DNA of 12,859 nucleotides, taken from assembly GCF_000003605.2 (NCBI RefSeq), contig NW_003124907.1, forward strand, positions 191,171 through 204,029, in the 5' to 3' direction. Each line of letters opens with the position of its first letter. The stretch's first letter is position 1. This document shows, piece after piece, positions 9,301 through 12,859 of this stretch. The notes under the pieces are model-generated. The model was given only the letters and a program-made list of their open reading frames with translations, was not told the DNA's origin and ran no database searches. Origin of the DNA: Saccoglossus kowalevskii. Taxonomy: Eukaryota > Hemichordata > Enteropneusta > Harrimaniidae. The translations under genes and the position numbers were made by a program.

Positions 9301-12300
9301 TGTGATTATCCATAATTTTATGTGCTTTGTACTAACTTGCATCACACTTGTGCAAGTACTACATGTTTTAGTGATTATATTCCCTAAAGATTGGCTTTAA
9401 TGTTAACACCTATAAATTGTTTCCAGACAGATACATTTTGACACTGATCACACATTGCAAAACAGACACTTGTGGAATTTAATAGGACCCAAAATAGTAT
9501 AAGCCAGAGAATTCATTGTTCAATGATTCAAATCTTAGATTTGTGTAAATCACAACACAAGTAAACTAATACTATAAATTAAAAAAAGACGTGTAATGGC
9601 TATGTTGCTGATAATAAACTTTAAAATAAGTTAGTTTAAAATTAATTTCCATAAATAAGTGTTTGGTAGCGGAATGACAACTAATTCCAGGGTGGTCATA
9701 CAATATAACATATCTGATCTATGAGGAATGTTATTTTGTGAAAATACAGGACAGACAAAAATTAGCAATTTCATCAATTGATTGCTAACAATGTTATTGC
9801 ACAACTAATTTATTCAAGATGCTTTGTATTAAAGTGGAATGCTTCAATTAGTATACGAATTAAATCTATTGTCTTTAGTCAGTCACTCATGCTGCTTGTG
9901 TAGATTAATGTCGATATGATAGATTGTTAAAACAAAACCAAATGCATCATGCAAAATTTAGATATGTTGATAAATGTGTTTTCGATCTACTTTGTCGCTC
10001 CCACAATTAGTTACTTGAAGTAAAGAGTCCGAGTAGTTCCCAAACCCTAAATATAGAAGAACATTGAAAAAGTGCTATGCAACAACTCAAAACTGTACAA
10101 GCGAGTTGTACATAAAAGAATGTACACTATACAGCTGTCGCAATAAATAACTGGATTTCCAATATTCGGAGATGTATACATTACAAATTTGCAATCTCCT
10201 TACATTAATAAGCTCACAATCTATATACATGCATATTCAGCCATTTCATGACCTTCGGAAGATTCATAGAATTTGCCCAATTTAACCAGCCATCATTAGT
10301 CATACACAGTAATATAAATTACTCAACTACATATTTGATCTACGACGAAGTGTTGCTCCAGCAATAAAACTGAATTGGGGTAGGGGTGATAAGGCCAAAT
10401 TTAGATTGTATGCAATTGCTTCATACTGAAGCAAAAACGACTGAAACGAAAATGATGAACTAAGATGTGTCACTTAGTGCAATGAACCCATCACTTTAGC
10501 TGCTAACAATTTAAACTGATCAACAATGGCAAACAATACTAGCCCCAATTCATTCATTTTGCCATTACTTGAACTGGTGATGCTATCCAGTGTTTCTATC
10601 AAAACTCTAATATTATAGAGAATAACATGTGCTACTGCAAATTTATTTAAAATTTAATAAAACTAATTCTATTTTTGTCCTGACCTTTACAATACATGTT
10701 AAGTTCACTTATAGATTCATGCCATATCCCTTTCTTTAAACAAAGTGTAGCACACCTACCTCAAAACATCTCAATACAATGGTTTAATACACTAGATGAT
10801 TGGAGACCACTGCCTGGTCAGTATTCTTTCAATAGTCAAACTGTTCCATGTAGTCGTATTATTTTCATGATGTCAATTTGTTTTCTTGTGTGGACAGTGT
10901 AATATTTTCTCAAGACTTTAATACTTAGCCATACTCTAGCATTAAATCCTATTCAACAAAATTGTTTTGCATGTATGGTAATTTTGCTGGTGGTGTTCAC
11001 ACCCATGCAGCAGCCATTGAATTGCTTGTCATTGCTACACACCCCCACTCCTTTGTTCACTCTCTCAGGCTCTAGGTTGTTCTTGTACATGTATATACTT
11101 GACGCTAAAGTTGCTTTTTTTTTTCAATTACTTAGAGTAATAAATCCACCCGGTGGCAGATCTAACATTGCATTTGGATGGGACGATTCATCTGAAAACC
11201 AACAACCAAGCAATAACAAACCAACCGCTAACATGGAACAACCAGAAGTGGCCCCAGTCCAGTCAGGTAGGATGCCATCTTGTCTACACTGTGTTGTAGC
11301 TATTGTATAGAATTATCTGCTGGTAGGCTGTATGTGTTTGGTGTTCACCAAGGTTTTGTGTAAAAACCAGCACTTTATAATGCTTGAAGTTTACTATTGA
11401 TTGCACACAATTCTCATTTATATTTAGCAGCTGTGAAGCAATATTTTTTGCCTATTGGTATACATAATGATTGTCAATTGAGCATTCATACTTTACTCTT
11501 GGTGCAAGCCAGAAATTCACTTGCCATTTATAACCTTTTATGAACAATGATACTTGTTATCTATATATACATATGTGTAACATTACCATCTGTTGTACAA
11601 TAAGTTTATCAACTACTGGTAAGTTATCAAACCTTCAGGATGTGAATTGGATCATTTTTATGTAATATTATACACATGCCCACAAGACTGAAGATGTCAC
11701 AAACTGTTTGTTGATTCCTTTGTTCAGTGTTCAGGATTGGCTGCAGATATGTTCATGGCCCAGATTAAATATGTAACAGAATAACTTGAAGATCTTGTAA
11801 CTGACCCACTATACACTTGTGTTTTGTGTTCAGATTACGGTCCTAGCTCATGCTCGCCAACACACAATTTCTGGCTTGAGCAATTAATTTTCTTCAGTTA
11901 TGTGCAAAAGCTTGATGTTCAATCCTTTTGTATACAAATGAACAGCAATGATTTCCTGGCACAAGCCAATGCAGTAACAAGAACACTATTTGCTAGCTTC
12001 ACTGTCTAAGAGTTTATCTATACTTGTTGTCAGTGGTCAGTGTTATAGTTTGTTGTCCTGTCCTGTCTTTTTTTTCATAGGCAAATTTCAGAAAATTTGT
12101 TTTGAAAATTTGTTCTAGGAATTGCTGGAATTTCAAGACATTACAAGCTGACATGTAGGCAATACTAACTCTTGAGGCTTGCTTCTGTCAAACTTACATA
12201 GGCACAGTTACAGAAAATAATTTTCTTTCCTGCTATAGTGTCATTACCATCAACATATTGCACAAGATCAAAACTGTTCATTATACGAAAGATTTTTATT

Positions 12301-12859
12301 TTGTAGTGTACCAGAATAACTTGTGTTCTTTCCTTGTGATTTTGACTGATTATATATTGATGAATTTTCCAACATACCGTAATACGAATGTATGAATTAA
12401 TGTTTTGAAATACATTTTGTAGGGTAGTTGAATTCTAACATCGCTGTGATTTAAACTTAAAATTGACTTTTGTTGTTTGATTTCTCTCCCCTAATGCTGT
12501 GTTCTTTGCAGAAGGGAGTGCTGTTCAGGAGAAAAATCCTGATTCCAGTGATTTGGCAGATGAAAGTGCAGCCTCTGGTGATGTAGAACCTGTTAACTCA
12601 GTTTCACAAGAGCCTGAGCCTACTAAACAAGTTTCTGAAATTCCTGAACAAATAAAACAAGTTTTGGAAAATGGGCAACCTGACAATCATGTTTCGGAAT
12701 TCCAAGAGCCTGCCTCAGAGGTTCAAGAGCCTGCCTCCGAGGTTCAAGAGCCTGCCTCCGAGGTTCAAGAGCCTGCCTCCGAGGTTCAAGAGCCTGCCTC
12801 CGAGGTTCAAGAGCCTGCCTCAGAGGTTCAAGAGCCTGCCTCAGAGGTTCAAGAGCCTG
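6266..12859 (+). CDS. JPT/HN1 family protein (Jupiter microtubule-associated homolog), 5' part, three exons, partial
   Basis: Exons 6266-6318, 11136-11266 and 12512-12859 join in compatible phases to give 177 residues plus one base. Residues 1-9 are MTTTSTYQG (vertebrate JPT1 begins MTTTTTFKG). Residues 17-35 read SRVINPPGGRSNIAFGWDD, the family signature S-R-V-x-x-PPGG-x-SN-x-x-x-G. After that come a Gln/Asn/Pro-rich linker, an acidic stretch, and from residue 125 a heptapeptide repeat (VQEPASE) continuing to the window end. Human JPT1 and JPT2 are roughly 150-190 residues, so this protein will be longer than usual because of the repeat. Family members bind microtubules (Drosophila Jupiter) and JPT2 is an NAADP-binding protein in calcium signalling. 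The N-terminus is JPT1-like while the neighbour (CRAMP1) is that of vertebrate JPT2, as expected for an unduplicated ancestor; I leave the symbol blank for that reason. The C-terminal end is off the window. Confidence 0.92.
6319..11135 (+). other. JPT intron 1 (4817 bp)
   Basis: The intron runs GTGAGT to TTAG. Its first 300 bases are richer in CpG than the rest and contain a YY1-like GCAGCCATTTTCC near 6540. The remainder is AT-rich. The short open frames scattered through it (for example 8265-8549 and 8729-8938) lack recognisable domains or paired splice sites. A GGTTT-type short repeat lies at 7321-7348. No RNA gene or transposon was recognised. Confidence 0.88.
7321..7348. repeat. Short GGTTT/GGGTT-type tandem repeat
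   Basis: Consecutive GGTTG, GGTTT, GGTTT, GGTTT units form a short pentanucleotide run in JPT intron 1. It is probably simple-sequence slippage. Confidence 0.6.
11136..11266 (+). CDS. JPT exon 2 (PPGG core)
   Basis: The acceptor has a long T run followed by CAATTACTTAG, with exon start at 11136. Its first base completes Arg18. It reads VINPPGGRSNIAFGWDDSS and then a Gln/Asn-rich linker to EVAPVQS plus one base, ending at CAG|GTAGGA. An alternative AG two bases downstream would shift the frame to one that does not encode the PPGG core, so the upstream AG is used. The open frame extends left to a Met at 10975, but that is intron read-through. Confidence 0.93.
11267..12511 (+). other. JPT intron 2 (1245 bp)
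   Basis: Intron from GTAGGA to TTTGCAG. It contains a phase-compatible candidate alternative exon at 11834-12009 (see findings), a direct repeat of GAAAATTTGTT at 12091 and 12104, and otherwise AT-rich sequence. Confidence 0.87.
12512..12859 (+). CDS. JPT exon 3 (acidic, repeat-bearing), truncated by window end
   Basis: The acceptor is CTGTGTTCTTTGCAG; two bases AA complete a Glu codon with exon 2. The exon is open to the window end: EGSAVQEKNPDSSDLADESA, then QEP/QVSE-rich sequence with loose internal similarity (VSQEPEP, QVSEIPE, QVLENG), then the VQEPASE array. Composition is strongly acidic, Pro/Ser/Glu-rich and predicted disordered. The conserved distal JPT motifs (MASNIFG-like, NPPGGK-like) have not appeared yet and should follow the array. 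Confidence 0.88.
12700..12859 (+). repeat. In-frame 21-bp coding tandem repeat (VQEPASE), at least 7 full copies
   Basis: Units start at 12700 (FQEPASE), 12721, 12742, 12763, 12784, 12805 and 12826, with a partial unit at 12847 cut by the edge. After the first unit, full units differ only at the Ser codon: TCC in units 2-5 and TCA in units 1, 6 and 7. Near identity at DNA level points to recent expansion. The unit is a multiple of three, so copy-number change keeps the frame. Confidence 0.97.

Noticed and set aside
10975-11135. Upstream extension of JPT exon 2 to Met 10975
   Set aside because: The conserved JPT N-terminus is in exon 1 at 6266 and a proper acceptor precedes 11136, so the extension is intron read-through. 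An alternative first exon cannot be fully excluded.
12081-12120. Possible exon after the strong T-rich acceptor TTTTTTTTCATAG in JPT intron 2
   Set aside because: In the required phase it reaches a TAG after about a dozen codons, and the peptide is not JPT-like.
12700-12859. CRISPR array or non-coding satellite reading of the 21-bp repeat
   Set aside because: There are no spacers between units, and the array continues the JPT exon frame without a break.

Overview
This is a window from an AT-rich, intron-containing animal genome, almost certainly an invertebrate. No bacterial operon signals are present. Coding information sits in short exons bounded by GT..AG splice sites whose phases fit together. 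I cannot place the phylum from this sequence alone.

Two conserved genes lie head to head and both run off the window. On the minus strand, positions 4599 down to 441 hold the 5' part of a CRAMP1 (cramped-like) chromatin regulator. I find five exons giving a 187-residue N-terminal segment with the LRSSVRP motif and a nearly complete SANT/Myb-like domain; the rest lies beyond the left edge. On the plus strand, from 6266 to the right edge, is a JPT/HN1 family gene (Jupiter microtubule-associated homolog). Its first exon encodes MTTTSTYQG, its second the family core VINPPGGRSNIAFG, and its third an acidic region that turns into an in-frame 21-bp tandem repeat (VQEPASE) still running at the last base.

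Layout: 1-440 is CRAMP1 intron 5 or unread sequence, with an unexplained GC-richer patch at about 50-190. From 441 to 4599 are the CRAMP1 exons and introns, with an approximately 110-bp degenerate tandem repeat at about 750-1110. From 4600 to 6265 is the shared intergenic region, with candidate E2F, CCAAT, E-box, GC-box and CRE elements. From 6266 to 12859 is the JPT gene, with introns of 4817 and 1245 bp.

The most informative result is the pairing itself. In human, CRAMP1 and JPT2 (HN1L) are immediate neighbours on 16p13.3, so this window seems to keep an old animal gene neighbourhood, here in divergent rather than tandem orientation. The two products are not known to act together: CRAMP1 is a nuclear chromatin factor, while JPT proteins are small cytoplasmic and nuclear, microtubule- or NAADP-linked proteins. 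Any shared regulation through the 1.7-kb intergenic stretch is inference. I see no transposase, RNA gene, viral sequence or CRISPR array.
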